DNA from: Phoronis ovalis
Taxonomy: Eukaryota; Phoronida; Phoronidae
Length of the DNA stretch: 16,156 nucleotides
Direction: 5' to 3'
NCBI GenBank assembly: GCA_028565635.1
Contig: JAOXYB010015454.1
Location: 1-16,156, forward strand
Each line of letters opens with the position of its first letter. The stretch's first letter is position 1. This document shows positions 1 to 12,285 of the stretch, piece by piece. Made by a program: the position numbers and the translations under genes. The notes beneath the pieces were generated by a model, which was not told where the DNA came from, made no database searches, and saw nothing but the letters and a program-made list of their open reading frames with translations.

Positions 1-594
1 CGGCCCACAACACCCACCAACCCATGGCCTACGTGAATCCACCTTCGAATCGTCAAGTCAACGCTTCGCCTTTCCCGCATTAAGCAGATAGTGAGGTGCA
101 CTCTCGGGTACAAACATGGCCGCCAGTCGGCCATCTTGAAATTAATCGAGGTCAAAATTACATCAGACCTGCGCTTTGACCTGTACTTACCCTGTAAAAA
201 ATACGAAGATTATCTGACAAAAACTGAAGCCGTTAGAGCAACACAAACAAAAGGGTACATACGCCGACGCCGACGCCGCCGACGACGACGCCGCCTGCGG
301 TACGACTATATGCCTGTTCACTATTACATAGTGATGGGCATAAAAAAAGGGAAATTCTAAATTTGAGTTGATATTGTCACAGCCTGAAAATGTATTAAAT
401 TATTGTACAACATATTTTACCTCTTGCGTAGATTTTAGCAAAATTTCAAACGATGTTTTTTCATTGCACGGCAGGCGTTATACAGATATACAGAGGTATT
501 TGTTATTTATAAAGAGTGAATGATTGAACTGCATAATTGTGAATCTGTTTTTAGAATTAAAAACTGGACCTGCTTCCCTTTATTTTTGTTTCAG
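1..594. other. unassigned 5' flank / probable intron
   Basis: No exon can be supported here. The first 310 bases are richer in C+G and CpG than the rest of the window. An 89-codon open frame at 91-360 exists only because a GAC/GCC triplet run reads as arginines; it has no domain, signal peptide or splice support. The last ~30 bases before 595 are T-rich and end in a good acceptor (TTTGTTTCAG), so at least the 3' part of this stretch is the intron before the first visible exon of the mosaic protease gene. Earlier exons, including the signal peptide, must lie to the left or be too short to recognise. Confidence 0.5.
261..298. repeat. GAC/GCC trinucleotide repeat
   Basis: A CG-rich microsatellite made of GCC and GAC triplets (ACGCCGACGCCGACGCCGCC and onward). 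It stands out in otherwise AT-rich DNA and contains many CpG sites. It could be a short CpG-rich island fragment or slipped-strand expansion; nothing ties it to a gene. Confidence 0.8.
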
Positions 595-759
595 AATCTA
601 CAAGGACGATACCAGCTACAACTGCTACTACTGCTGCAATAACAAGCTGTGAAACAGGTCAATTCCGTTGTAATCATGGCTTGTGTATTCCTAGGCAATG
701 GCGATGTGATGGCACCATTGATTGCGTGGCTGATAATTCAGATGAAATTGGATGTAATA
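595..759 (+). CDS. gene 1 exon A: Thr-rich linker + LDLa
   Basis: Acceptor TTTGTTTCAG precedes 595 and donor GTATGT follows 759. The exon is phase 1 at both ends (165 bases, 55 codons). After a Thr/Ala linker it encodes one complete LDLa module with six cysteines and the calcium-site signature CDGTIDC...DNSDE. Continuing past the donor runs into a stop within about ten codons, which supports splicing. The frame joins the next exon as A + TG to give ATG (Met). Confidence 0.85.
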
Positions 760-3700
760 GTATGTATATTGCATGCGACGATTCAAGATGAACTATGTAA
801 ATGCTCTACGAATATCAGTCACATGTTAATGTGCAAACATTTAGTCAACATAAATGTAAACCCTCAATATGTTATTCTTTAAATAATGTCACATTAGAAT
901 CACGCTATGTGTACACCGTTATTCCACTATTAATATTTTTTGCAGTGCTTGTTTGTTTTGATTCGTATGCTACTTGTTCAAAATATGCTGCTCAAGGAAA
1001 TTGTAACTCAGCACATACTAAAGAACAAATGAAGCAAGTTTGTCCGAAATCTTGTGGGTTTTGCCATGCGAATACCAAAACATCAACTACCACTAGTGCT
1101 GAAACTCCATCTACAAGGACTACCGCTACTAATCCAACAACACCTCCGTGTCTGGATACATATGCTTCTTGTTCTCGACATGCAATGCAGGGATTGTGCA
1201 GCACAGAGTCTCGAATGAAGCAACTGTGTCCTAAATCTTGCGGGTTTTGTCATGACTTCTCTACTAACCACACAACTGGTACTACAAAGCAAAATACTGC
1301 AGGAACGTTCTTTAACAGTACCACAAACTCTAATGTACTAACAACTAGTATTATGTCAAAAATCCCTAACATGTCCTCAACCACCAGTTTTACTTTAGTT
1401 AGTATGAAATCTCGAGCAACTACCACTACTGCACCAACAAGTACAAGAGTTATGCCGACAATTACCACCACCATACCTACAACTACCGTAACATTAAAGA
1501 CTCTCCCCACGATATCCACTACTGATAGGACTGCGCCAACAACTAATGTAACTACGTCAACAGTATGTAAAGATTGGCATATAATGTGTATTCTTTTTAA
1601 ATCTGATTGCATAACTAATATCAACGTGATTAAAGCTTGTCGTTTTACTTGCGGTCTATGTAGACCAACATCAATCAAAACTGTTCCTCAAGTTACAACA
1701 AACACTCCTTCACCATTAACAATCGTAAATACCGAGACAACTGCGCCAACACCTAGTATCACACTAACAACCAGTAAGCCAACTTGCCTGAAAGATCAGT
1801 TTCAATGTTTTGGTGGTTCATGTATTCCTTCGCACTCTCGATGCGATGGCATCATAGATTGTAAGGCTGACAATTCTGATGAAGCTGGATGTAACACAAG
1901 CACTAAAACAACGAAAGCATTAAGGAGTAGTTCCATGACAACTACCACCATTACACCAATAACTGCCACCTCTACACCAGCAACTAGCACCCATACATCA
2001 CAAACTACCACCACTACACAACCAACTACTACAACTATACCGATTACTACCACCACTACACCACCAACTACCACCACTGTGCAAAGAACTACTACCACTA
2101 CGCCAACGACTACCGCCACTGTATCAACAACTGCAACAATCTTAACCACTATTAGTTGCTTGGCATTTCAATGCCCAATTAGCAAGCGTTGTATTCCTGT
2201 AACATGGCTATGTGACGGAAATTATGATTGCGAAGGTGGTAGTGATGAAACAACTGAATTGTGTGGTGAGTAAAAACATAAAGTGTAGGTTATTTCATGT
2301 CAAGATAATCAGCTCAAAACTAATATTAAGACAGTTTTTTGTAAAACGGACTTATTGTATATAAAGGATGAAGTGGGAAAGCTCAAACAATTATTAATAT
2401 ACACGTAATGTTAATCCGACGAAGCTATACTAAGTATTGTTATACGTGAGTTATATTTAAGTGTGCATTGTAACAAACGAATTTTAATTCGCAATATCAA
2501 TAATTATCTATCATTGATGTCATTGAGATGGAACATTTTAACACTATTTTTAGACAAATCAACTCGCAAAACAACTACAACATTGCCTCACTCGACAGTT
2601 AAGAAAACCCCTTGCAACGTCGGTGAGTTTTGGTGTATGGCAGAATCTGGATATACTTGTATCCCTTCTACATGGACATGTGACGGCGTGTCTGACTGTG
2701 CTAATGGACGCGATGAAATTGTCTGTGGTATGTTTGCTTGCAAAAATAACCTACAATCCCATGTTCTAAATAAAATAAAACTAACACATACGCACTTACT
2801 TCAGTCTTTGCTTCAGTATCATTGCTAGATAATTCAGATGATAAACACCAAATCCTTAGTTAAAGACAGACAACACTAAAATGTTAAAAACTTTTTGAAA
2901 TAATCTTTTTTGACAAATAAAATTTAATAAAGCTGGTTGTAATTTGTAACAATTCCTTTCAACAACCACGACAGGTTTCATTTATTCCAAATTCTTAAGG
3001 AACTCTTTCAAAGCAAGCTACTCCAACTAGAAACATTCGCCTTCAAGTCTAATCAATTATGGCAGAATATGGCGTCTCATGTATACCAGTAGTGTGGGTA
3101 TGCGAAGTTTCTGCCGACTGTGCTAATGGACGCGATAAAACTGTTTGTGGTATATCAGACACCGGTTAGTGTCATTAACTGCGTTGCTGAGCAGCCCTGT
3201 TATTTGCTACAGGAACGTAATTCTTGCTAGACTGCCTTTACATGTTCCTATCTACAAGACGTTTCCTGTCATATTAATATCACATGATTTATTTTGAAAG
3301 CAACTGTCAAAATCAATCAAAACGTTTTCATCAGTAACAGTTATATTTATGAAGTAGAAAATCTTTGTTACTGTAAATAATATTATACTAGAAATGGAAT
3401 CTAATATGGTTCATTTCATTTATTACAAATTTCTAAGGAACACTCTCAAAGCAAGTTACTACAACCAGGCTACCAACTACGAGGACAACAACTTTACCAG
3501 CAACTAAGAAAAACCCTTGCAGACCTGATCAATTCTGGTGTATGGGAAAGCATGGTGGAGGATGCATACCGTTATCATGGGTTTGTGACGGATCACCCGA
3601 ATGTAATAATGGACGAGATGAAAAAGTGTGTGGTAAGTCTAAAATCAGCCACAACTGCATGTTCTAAATGTAAACACACACTTCAGTATTTGATTTAGTA

Positions 3701-6700
3701 TCATTACTAACCTAATGCATGCTTAGCTAAAGAAAGACCAAAAAGAGCAACATTAACATCAGTCTGAATAAATCCATCCGTTAGTGTTCCGTACCCTCTC
3801 AACTAACGTCTGGGCTAACCACAGTCAATTTTTGTCTATTATCTTGAAAAGCAAAAGAGCGATAATCCCTTTATTTCTATATAAAGTGTCACGAAAGTCT
3901 TGACACTAATCAAATTGCAGCTTACAAGAATAGGTATAACAGTGGACTAAGCTGATAGGGGGTCGATCACAAACATTCTGTGCTGCCAGAGTTTATCTAT
4001 TGTCTGCTTAACAAAAAGCAAGCTCCCGGCGGTACCTAGGCGACGATGGATCACGCAGAGAGAAAGGACAGAAAGGTTTATCTCGGTCGGCAAAAGATTA
4101 ATGACGTAATTATTTCGCTCTTGTTAAATTGAAGGTGTAAAACAAAATTTGACATGGTTAAGCACAGACGTTAGTTGAGAAGGTACGGAACACTTAACGG
4201 ATGGATTTATTCAGACTGATACATTGAACATAATTAATGCTAGGCTGCATCTACATGTACCTATCTACGAGACGTTCTTCTTGACATATTAATGTCACGT
4301 GATTTAACAATCGTGGACACTTTCAGATAAAAGCTGTTGTTCTTTTATTGGCGGGAATATTGCTGTCATTCGTAAACATTTTCTTTGACAGCAATTCAAC
4401 TTACTATCAAAGTCAATCAAAACGTTTTCATCGCGGTTACAGTTATATTTATGAAGTAGAAAATTCTAACTACTGTATATAATGTTATATTAGAATTTTT
4501 ATATATTACAAATCTTTAAGGAACAATCTCAAAACAAGTTATTACAACCAGAACACCGACTACAACTACAGCAACTTTACCAGCAACTACGAAAAACCCT
4601 TGCAGACCTGATCAATTCTGGTGTATGGGAAAGCATGGTGGAGGATGCATACCGTTATCATGGGTGTGTGACGGATCACCCGAATGTAATAATGGACGAG
4701 ATGAAAAAGTGTGTGGTAAGTCTAAATTCAGCCACAACTGCATGTTCTAAATGTAAATACACACATACACACTTCAGTCTTTGATTCAGTATCATTACTA
4801 ACCAAATGCTTAGCTAAAGAAATACCAAAAAGAGCAACAGTTACATATCAAAAACTTTTTGAAATAAACATTTGTGACGGTCAAAATTTAATAAAGCTGC
4901 TGTAATTTGTAACAATTGGTTTCTACAACCATGTCAAAATATGTTCCTACAACTAAGTCACTCTCAAGTCTAATCACTTGTGGCAGAATCTGGCGTCTCA
5001 TGTATAACAATAGTGTGGGTATGCGATGATTTTACCAACAGTGCTAATGGACACGATAAACCTGTTTGTGGTATGTCAGACACTGGTTATAGGGTCTTTA
5101 AATGCATTGCTGAGCAGCCCTTTTATTTGCTACAGGAGTGGTCCATTGAACATAACTAATGCTAGGCTGCAGCTACATGTACCTGTCTACGAGACGTTCT
5201 TCTTGTCATATTAATGTCACGTGATTTAACAATCGTGGACACTTTCAGATAAAAGCTGTTGTTCTGTTATTGACGGGAACATTGCTGCCATTCGTAAACA
5301 TTTTCTTTGACAACAATTCAACTTACTATCAAAGTCAATCAAAACATTTTCATCGCGGTAGTAGTTATATTTATGAAGTAGAAAATTCTTACTACTGTAT
5401 ATAATGTTATATTAGAATTTTTATATATTACAAATCTTTAAGGAACAATCTCAAAACAAGTTATTACAACCAGAACACCGACTACAACTACAGCAACTTT
5501 ACCAGCAACTACGAAAAACCCTTGCAGACCTGATCAATTCTGGTGTATGGAAAAGCATGGTTGGGGATGTATACCGTTATCATGGGTGTGTGACGGATCA
5601 CCCGAATGCAATAATGGACGAGATGAAAAAGTGTGTGGTAAGTCGACTCCGATTCTTGCGTCACTGTAGTATGTATTAATTATTCATTTGGTAAGTGACG
5701 CTCCGTAAGAACTTGCCAATCGGTGCACTGGAGGGGCCTATAGCCTGTTTAAAAAAATACTTACTTGCAGCGTAAAAAATTAAAGTAATCATTACAAAAA
5801 TAATACGCCTGCAGAACCGTTATTCTAGATGGCATTTACACACTTTTAAAATAGATCGAATAAGTGTATCCTTAGCCGTTGATTTTCAAGGGTATAGCTA
5901 GTAAGACTTGTCATGTGTAAAAATACTTGTTATTTCTTAGAACAACGTAAAAACTTTTAGAAAAAGGGTTTTCTACATTGGCGCGCCGAAACTATAGACA
6001 TACCACTAAGTTATCGAATTCTGTTCAGTTCATCACATCTAACTTAAAGACAAAGCTATGTTGCCATTACACCGGTTTCTAAAATCCCAAGTATGACGTT
6101 GGTAAGTGCACATCGCATGACCTAAGTTCATTTTTTACACCAAACTCTGAAAATACAGGACCGATTTCCATAAAACTTGGATCAAAAATGATTAAACTGT
6201 GTGTTGGAGGCCATATACTTGGTGTCGCGGTGTAACACAGCACAACACAATCTAGTTCTACTTTATTGTTTTTACAAATTTACTCTTATTGTAATATTAA
6301 TATATTTTGTATCGATTTAATTCCAGTTTTATTGTAAATCCAAAGCGAACATTTTAAGAATATTGGACTATATAAATATATTTATGTATCTACTATTTAA
6401 TCCTAAGTTTCGAATGGTCCGCGGTATTGTGTGTGACAATTTGACAATTACGCTGATGCATTCTTAATGCTCTCTATCTTCAATTAATTCCGCTTACAAC
6501 TTTAATAGAGGTCACCAGATAAATTTAAAAATAGCTTTAAACTTTTACTTTAAGAAACAACAACAGAGCCTACTACCGTCCTTACAACTATGACAACCCT
6601 GCCTACAACCACTCGGGCAACTGCTACAGAAATACCTTGTCAACCAAGTGATTTTATTTGTAAAACAAGCAGAAAATGTATACCTATCCATAAAATATGT

Positions 6701-8837
6701 GATGGTAAATCGGATTGCATTGACAACAGTGATGAGACCGATGGCGTTTGTAAACGTAGGGTTCTTCAGTTATCACATTAAGCGACTTCTTTATTGAAAT
6801 GTATTTTATATCTCTTTAAATTTATAGCTGTTTCCATATATCTTATGAATACTCGTACATGGACGAAGTTCAAACTTACTGCGCGAGGAATTGAAATCGA
6901 TGTATATTGAAGTCTTTAAAAGTATATCTACTTTTTTACACTAGATTCAAGGTTCTTTAGTACACAGCAGGAAATGATTGCGCGGATGCCATCAGCTTTT
7001 TTAAATTAATGCTAAAACATTCTGTTTTTTGGTTAAAATTATATTTTACAGTGCAAAAGTTACGAAACTAAAAGTATCTCATTTTAATTCTTTACAGCTC
7101 CTGAACAATGTGGAACATCTATAATCCCTCCAATCTCCTCAAGGTTGCGAATCGTTAGCGGTAATGTAGCTACTTCGGGCAGCTGGCCATGGATGGCAAC
7201 ATTAAGATTAAATATACCCAACAGGGGGCACAATTGTGGTGCCACTTTAATTGATAAATATTGGGTGTTGACGGCTACTCATTGTTTTAACGGGTAAAAT
7301 TTACTGATACGATATAGTCTATTCATCATCTTAATCAAAATCAGAAAATCTTAGTTCAAATTAAAAATTTAAATGTTTCAAAATATAAACAAATGCGTTA
7401 TTGACAATTGAAAACTGAAAACTACATAAACAGATTATTTTGAATATAAGCTTTCATGAACGAATGATTGAATCCAATGTGCTATTAGGACGTAAATTAC
7501 ACAACTCATTTCTTAATTGCAGTAAATATATTCATCCATGGCGCTGGACGGTACACCTTGGAAAAACTTTAAAAGACACCACAACTCCAAAAGAACAGAT
7601 TCTAGAACCAGAATTAGTCATAGTCCACAAAAATTACGACTTTTTTACCTCAAAAAATGACATTGCGTTGATAAAGCTAAAAGAACCCGCTAAACTTAAT
7701 GCTAGAGTCTTCCCCGTGTGTTTGCCTCGTAAAACAACAAAGCCAAGGGTCGGTGAATATTGCTATGTCACGGGTTTTGGAGAAACAAGAGGTAAGTGCA
7801 AGCAATCTTGAGATGCTAAAATGTTTGCTTGACTCGGCATCAGGACGCAGCGCGCCAGATTCACAATAGATAATGGTTATGGAAGAAACTGTAAATAATG
7901 TAACTTATGTTTGCAGTGCAAATACAGTCATCATATGTTGACAGTAAAATCCATGTATATATGTGTGTGCGTGTGCGTGTGTGTGTATATATCGCACTGC
8001 CAAAAAAAATCCGGTCCAAAAATCTTTGCTGCGACTGTACCTATAAGTATGTTAACTGTACTAATTTGTACTTACATTTCAGGAACTGGAGGAGATTATC
8101 AATTGAAACAAGCATTCATCTCCATATACAACAATAAATTGTGTAATAGCACCAACTATTATAACGGTAGAATATTAGACCATATGTTCTGTGCTGGTGT
8201 ACCATCTGGAAGAATAGACGCTTGTCAGGTAATGCAACCATAAGGAGAATATAATAATTATCACCGAAGCTGCGAAAGGGGTGCGAAAGTTTACCCTAAA
8301 TTAAATTTTTAAGACACATGACATTTTTACACAGTTTTGTGCATCCAGTCTTTAACGAACACACGTAATTTTATTAGAAAGACATAAAAACGAACATGTA
8401 GCACCAGTTACGGATGTTTGTAACACTGGGTACATAACAAGTATCTGTTTTCAATAGTTAGCAATTTCAATTTAATACCTCAATACATTTACATTTATGG
8501 ATTTTTTGTTGATGCGTGGCGAAAATTTAAGTCTCGAAACAAAATGTGTCACATGTCGAGTTGTTGTACCTATCACACATATAAATTGGGTATGCAAGGT
8601 TATTCCTTTTTCATAATTCACCATACTATATTATTTCCCCCCTTTTTTCAGGGGGATAGTGGCGGACCATTTGTGTGTAAAGAACACGGACAATACGTCT
8701 TGACAGGCGTGGTTTCTTGGGGCGATGGGTGTGCTATAAGGAATAGACCAGGCGTTTATACAAATGTTGTCGATTACATAGATTGGATTGAGCAAAACAT
8801 GGCTGCGCATGCCAGTACCCACCGAGACCAGCTTTAG
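595..8837 (+). CDS. mosaic LDLa/ShK/trypsin-like serine protease (gene 1, 5' incomplete, 11 exons)
   Basis: Predicted secreted or membrane-associated mosaic protease. The joined exons are 595-759, 946-2265, 2554-2727, 3438-3632, 4521-4715, 5443-5637, 6555-6755, 7098-7293, 7523-7791, 8083-8228 and 8652-8837. The junctions keep one open frame of 1,079 residues ending at TAG 8835-8837. Domain order: LDLa, ShK, ShK, ShK, LDLa, LDLa, LDLa, three near-identical LDLa, LDLa, trypsin. Linkers are Thr/Pro/Ser-rich and mucin-like, so probably O-glycosylated. LDLa modules are six-cysteine calcium-binding ligand modules; ShK modules are small six-cysteine domains common in invertebrate extracellular proteases and do not by themselves imply a venom. 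The catalytic domain keeps His, Asp and Ser and the S1 Asp, so cleavage after Arg/Lys is expected. Exact physiological substrate is unknown. The 5' end, signal peptide and promoter are not visible. Splice sites were read by eye and need transcript support. Confidence 0.85.
946..2265 (+). CDS. gene 1 exon B: three ShK domains and two LDLa domains
   Basis: A single 1,320-base exon, unusually large compared with its one-domain neighbours. The acceptor is TTTTTTGCAG and the donor GTGAGT, both phase 1. It encodes ShK 1 (about 948-1070) and ShK 2 (1147-1253), both ending CPKSCGFCH, a more divergent ShK 3 (1564-1665, ending TCGLC), and then LDLa modules at about 1780-1893 and 2155-2265. Each domain has six cysteines. 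The stretches between them are long Thr/Ser/Pro linkers, the longest (1894-2150) built from ACT/ACC/ACA codons. ShK 1 and 2 are close to each other and look like an internal duplication. Reading through the donor reaches TAA at 2271, so splicing is required. Confidence 0.9.
2554..2727 (+). CDS. gene 1 exon C: linker + LDLa
   Basis: Acceptor ATTTTTAG, donor GTATGT, 174 bases, phase 1-1. A Lys/Thr linker leads into an LDLa module with all six cysteines and the pattern WTCDGVSDC...GRDE. It is the most diverged live member of the exon family that continues at 3438, 4521 and 5443. Its downstream intron (CATGTTCTAAAT and CAGTATCATT blocks) resembles the introns after the exons at 3438 and 4521. Confidence 0.85.
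3000..3149 (+). pseudogene. dead LDLa exon 1
   Basis: This is clearly related to the LDLa exons at 2554 and 3438: acceptor-like TTCTTAAG, then a linker, then SCIPVVWVC...CANGRD. It cannot be used. The phase-1 frame meets TAA at 3050-3052, about five bases are missing near 3059 where the second cysteine should be, CDG has become CEV, and the donor is GTATAT. If included it would truncate the protein, so it is taken as skipped. Confidence 0.75.
3438..3632 (+). CDS. gene 1 exon D: LDLa, duplicated copy 1
   Basis: 195 bases, phase 1-1, acceptor TTTCTAAG and donor GTAAGT. It encodes a Thr-rich linker and an LDLa module whose calcium loop reads [13 protein letters not shown], with Glu where most modules have Asp. 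It is nearly identical to the exons at 4521 and 5443, apart from a few differences mainly in the linker (for example LPTTRT versus TPTTTT). Confidence 0.88.
3760..4218. mobile_element. MITE-like element with long terminal inverted repeats
   Basis: The ends are inverted copies: CAGTCTGAATAAATCCATCC at 3760 and its complement ending at 4218. Similarity continues inward for roughly 110 bases with small gaps, for example through CTCAACTAACGTCTG. There is no internal protein frame, so it is non-autonomous. The flanks give only an AT/AT match (3758-3759 and 4219-4220), so the target-site duplication is uncertain. It lies within the intron between two live LDLa exons, where the neighbouring unit has a dead LDLa exon. 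The superfamily cannot be named from the ends alone. Confidence 0.8.
4521..4715 (+). CDS. gene 1 exon E: LDLa, duplicated copy 2
   Basis: 195 bases, phase 1-1, acceptor ATCTTTAAG, donor GTAAGT. The encoded LDLa module is identical to that of the exon at 3438 from the first cysteine to the donor. The ~290 bases before it (4224-4520) match 5146-5442 almost base for base. This points to a recent tandem duplication or ongoing gene conversion. Confidence 0.88.
4958..5070 (+). pseudogene. dead LDLa exon 2
   Basis: The counterpart of the dead exon at 3000, carried in the next repeat unit. The first half has lost its linker and a convincing acceptor, the same TGTGGCAGAA damage is present, and the fifth cysteine is now Ser (AACAGTGCTAATGG). 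A donor-like GTATGT is retained at 5071. Sharing of the same lesion with the copy at 3000 implies that the exon was already dead before the unit was duplicated. Confidence 0.7.
5443..5637 (+). CDS. gene 1 exon F: LDLa, duplicated copy 3
   Basis: 195 bases, phase 1-1, same acceptor as the exon at 4521, donor GTAAGT. It differs from the 4521 copy at a handful of bases; at the protein level MGKHGGGC becomes MEKHGWGC in the first loop of the LDLa module. Similarity to the other copies stops about seven bases into the downstream intron (after GTAAGTC), which marks the right-hand edge of the duplication. Confidence 0.88.
5638..6554 (+). other. long intron, no further gene seen
   Basis: A 917-base intron between LDLa exons F and G. 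Its sequence is unrelated to the repeated introns to its left. No LDLa remnant, ORF of note or inverted-repeat element was recognised. 6240-6400 is very AT-rich. Confidence 0.5.
6555..6755 (+). CDS. gene 1 exon G: Thr-rich linker + LDLa
   Basis: 201 bases, phase 1-1, acceptor TACTTTAAG. The donor GTAGGG is weaker than the others but is the only one that keeps phase and lies just after the last cysteine. It encodes a Thr-rich linker and an LDLa module with six cysteines and the motif CDGKSDC...NSDE. It is not part of the recent duplication. It is the last ligand module before the catalytic domain, and its phase-1 end matches the acceptors of both catalytic domains (7098 and 9433). Confidence 0.85.
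7098..8837 (+). CDS. gene 1 trypsin-like catalytic domain (four exons)
   Basis: Exons 7098-7293, 7523-7791, 8083-8228 and 8652-8837. A short Cys-containing activation segment precedes the cleavage site RLR|IVSG (position 18 is Ser, usually Gly). The catalytic His is at 7280-7282 in TATHC, the Asp at 7659-7661 in NDIAL, and the Ser at 8658-8660 in GDSGGP. The S1-pocket Asp is at 8217-8219 in DACQ, and the pocket glycines are in SWGDGC and RPGVY, so trypsin-like specificity is expected. The Cys before the cleavage site can pair with the Cys in FPVCLP, which would keep the ligand modules tethered after activation. The protein ends with a short hydrophilic tail after the terminal helix. Exon lengths and phases match the second catalytic domain downstream. 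Confidence 0.92.
7957..7993. repeat. (GT)n microsatellite with TATATA flanks
   Basis: A GTGTGC/GTGTGT run flanked on both sides by TATATA, in the intron between the second and third catalytic exons of gene 1. It makes two spurious short reading frames. No function is implied. Confidence 0.85.
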
Positions 8838-8876
8838 CTTGTCTAATGTTATTTTTTTATAGACTATTGATGTAAC

Positions 8877-8882
8877 AATAAA
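8877..8882 (+). terminator. polyadenylation signal of gene 1
   Basis: AATAAA lies 40 bases after the stop codon of gene 1, followed by GT-rich sequence (GTATTTGGTGGTTT) as expected downstream of a cleavage site. It implies that transcripts using the first catalytic domain end near 8900. Confidence 0.7.
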
Positions 8883-9432
8883 GAGAAGTATTTGGTGGTT
8901 TATGAGGAAGACTGGAAATTCTGATAACAAACATCGAAATCGGCTATTTTAATAAATATTTGAACAAACTAAATTAAACTTCCGATCACTTCAGCTTATT
9001 GTTTTTCAGACTCTGATTTAATAAATATTAGATTATTCTATTTCGAATAACAGTTAAATTGTCGTGATTAATTATCTGCTATACATATTCAAAAATTATA
9101 TAAGTGAACATGAGAGAAATGAATCGGTTCTAATTGAAATATACATCATAAAATACGAGCATTCAATTTACAGTAAACTTGGGCTAAACTCGTTAGATCG
9201 GTCACATATCTCTAAGTAAGTAATTTCGTAGTACTGCCTCAAAATATATTCTACACTGCATTGAACAGACCATGAGTCATTAATGAACGAAATAATTATC
9301 TTCACCTAATTCAGTTTCTCCAACAACAATTTAAAATTATGCTTGCAGTATAGTTTTTATCAGAAATTAAAAGTGCATTATTGTACATATATGATACATG
9401 TATAACTAAATGGCCAGTACACTTTATTGTAG
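8883..9432. other. spacer between the two catalytic domains
   Basis: 550 bases of AT-rich sequence in which I see no LDLa exon, no ATG followed by a signal-peptide-like stretch, and no clear promoter. The apparent frame reaching into the next exon from 9381 begins with TTG, not ATG, and crosses the acceptor at 9432. If the second protease is an independent gene, its first exon must be very short and hidden here; otherwise the exon is spliced from further upstream. Confidence 0.5.
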
Positions 9433-11884
<2,452 letters not shown>

Positions 11885-11903
11885 TTACAAGAAAACATTT
11901 TGC

Positions 11904-11909
11904 AATAAA
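11904..11909 (+). terminator. polyadenylation signal after the second protease
   Basis: AATAAA 20 bases after the TAA stop, followed by TGATGATGTT. It gives the second catalytic domain its own 3' end, separate from the signal at 8877. Confidence 0.7.
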
Positions 11910-12205
11910 AATGATGATGTTAACTATTATAGGTCATTATTCTGCAAATTGGCTGCTGCAGACATGCATCTTGTATAACGAATTGTCAATGAAACTTCAT
12001 CAATTGGAACATAAAGGCGTAAATATATTTTAACTTTTCCTGGTAAGAAAAACATCCAGAAAAGTGGAAAATATTGTACTTGTAGTATTGTTTACATTTT
12101 CCATCTTCGTGTAAACTGTACTGAAGCATGATTTCCATCATTCAAATCTCCTGGCAAATTCTCTGTAACAGGTGCTGCATTAGTTCTCTATTAAAATATA
12201 TTTTT

Positions 12206-12285
12206 TGTTGAAACAGTCTAATAAAAACATTCATACTACATATAATACGGTCTGAGGGGCCTCAACATCTCTACTTTTTTTCTCA
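12206..12285 (-). pseudogene. relic of the bystin 3' end
   Basis: The + strand reads TTGAAACAGTCTAATAAAA, then CCTCAACATCTCTAC. This matches the stretch over the bystin stop codon at 14950-15008 (TTGAAACAGTCTAATCAAAA, CCTCAACATCCCTAC), with small insertions between. Weaker similarity extends to the left (CAAATTCT and TAGT-CTCT blocks at 12155-12190 and 14860-14900). Only the last ~20 codons are represented, and the frame is disrupted by insertions. It sits downstream of the live last protease exon, mirroring the arrangement at 14360-15185. Confidence 0.7.

Larger units (their letters stand above)
2554..5644 (+). repeat. tandem array of ~0.9-1.1 kb LDLa exon units
   Basis: The unit is live LDLa exon, intron, dead LDLa exon, intron. 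Unit starts are 2554, 3438, 4521 and 5443 (last partial). Unit 3438 is longer because its dead exon and about 300 bases around it are replaced by a 459-base inverted-repeat element. Shared intron landmarks include ATGTTCTAAATGTAAA, GCTGAGCAGCCC, CTACGAGACGTT and TCAATCAAAACGTTTTCATC. Units 3438 to 5443 are much more alike than any is to unit 2554, so at least two rounds of duplication happened. Confidence 0.85.

Noticed and set aside
91-360. 89-codon open frame with a long arginine run
   Set aside because: The run is only the GAC/GCC triplet repeat read in one frame. There is no signal peptide, domain, splice context or Kozak-like start.
801-945. ATG at 801 as the start of the ShK/LDLa protein
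   Set aside because: The acceptor at 945 and the phase-1 join to the LDLa exon at 595-759 explain the frame. The residues before 946 are intron translation without a signal peptide.
946-1665. ShK domains as evidence of a venom toxin gene
   Set aside because: ShK/ShKT modules are widespread in invertebrate proteases and other secreted mosaics; here they are embedded in an LDLa/trypsin protein, with no separate toxin precursor structure.
1250-2149. Long minus-strand open frames rich in valine
   Set aside because: They are the antisense of the Thr-codon linkers (ACT/ACC become GGT/AGT and GTA/GTT type codons) and have no domain.
5026-5214. 62-codon frame across the second dead LDLa exon
   Set aside because: Not in the LDLa frame throughout, no start context, and it overlaps repeated intron sequence.
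2554-5644. CRISPR-like array of direct repeats
   Set aside because: The repeats are ~0.9 kb units carrying split eukaryotic exons; nothing resembles short repeats with spacers.
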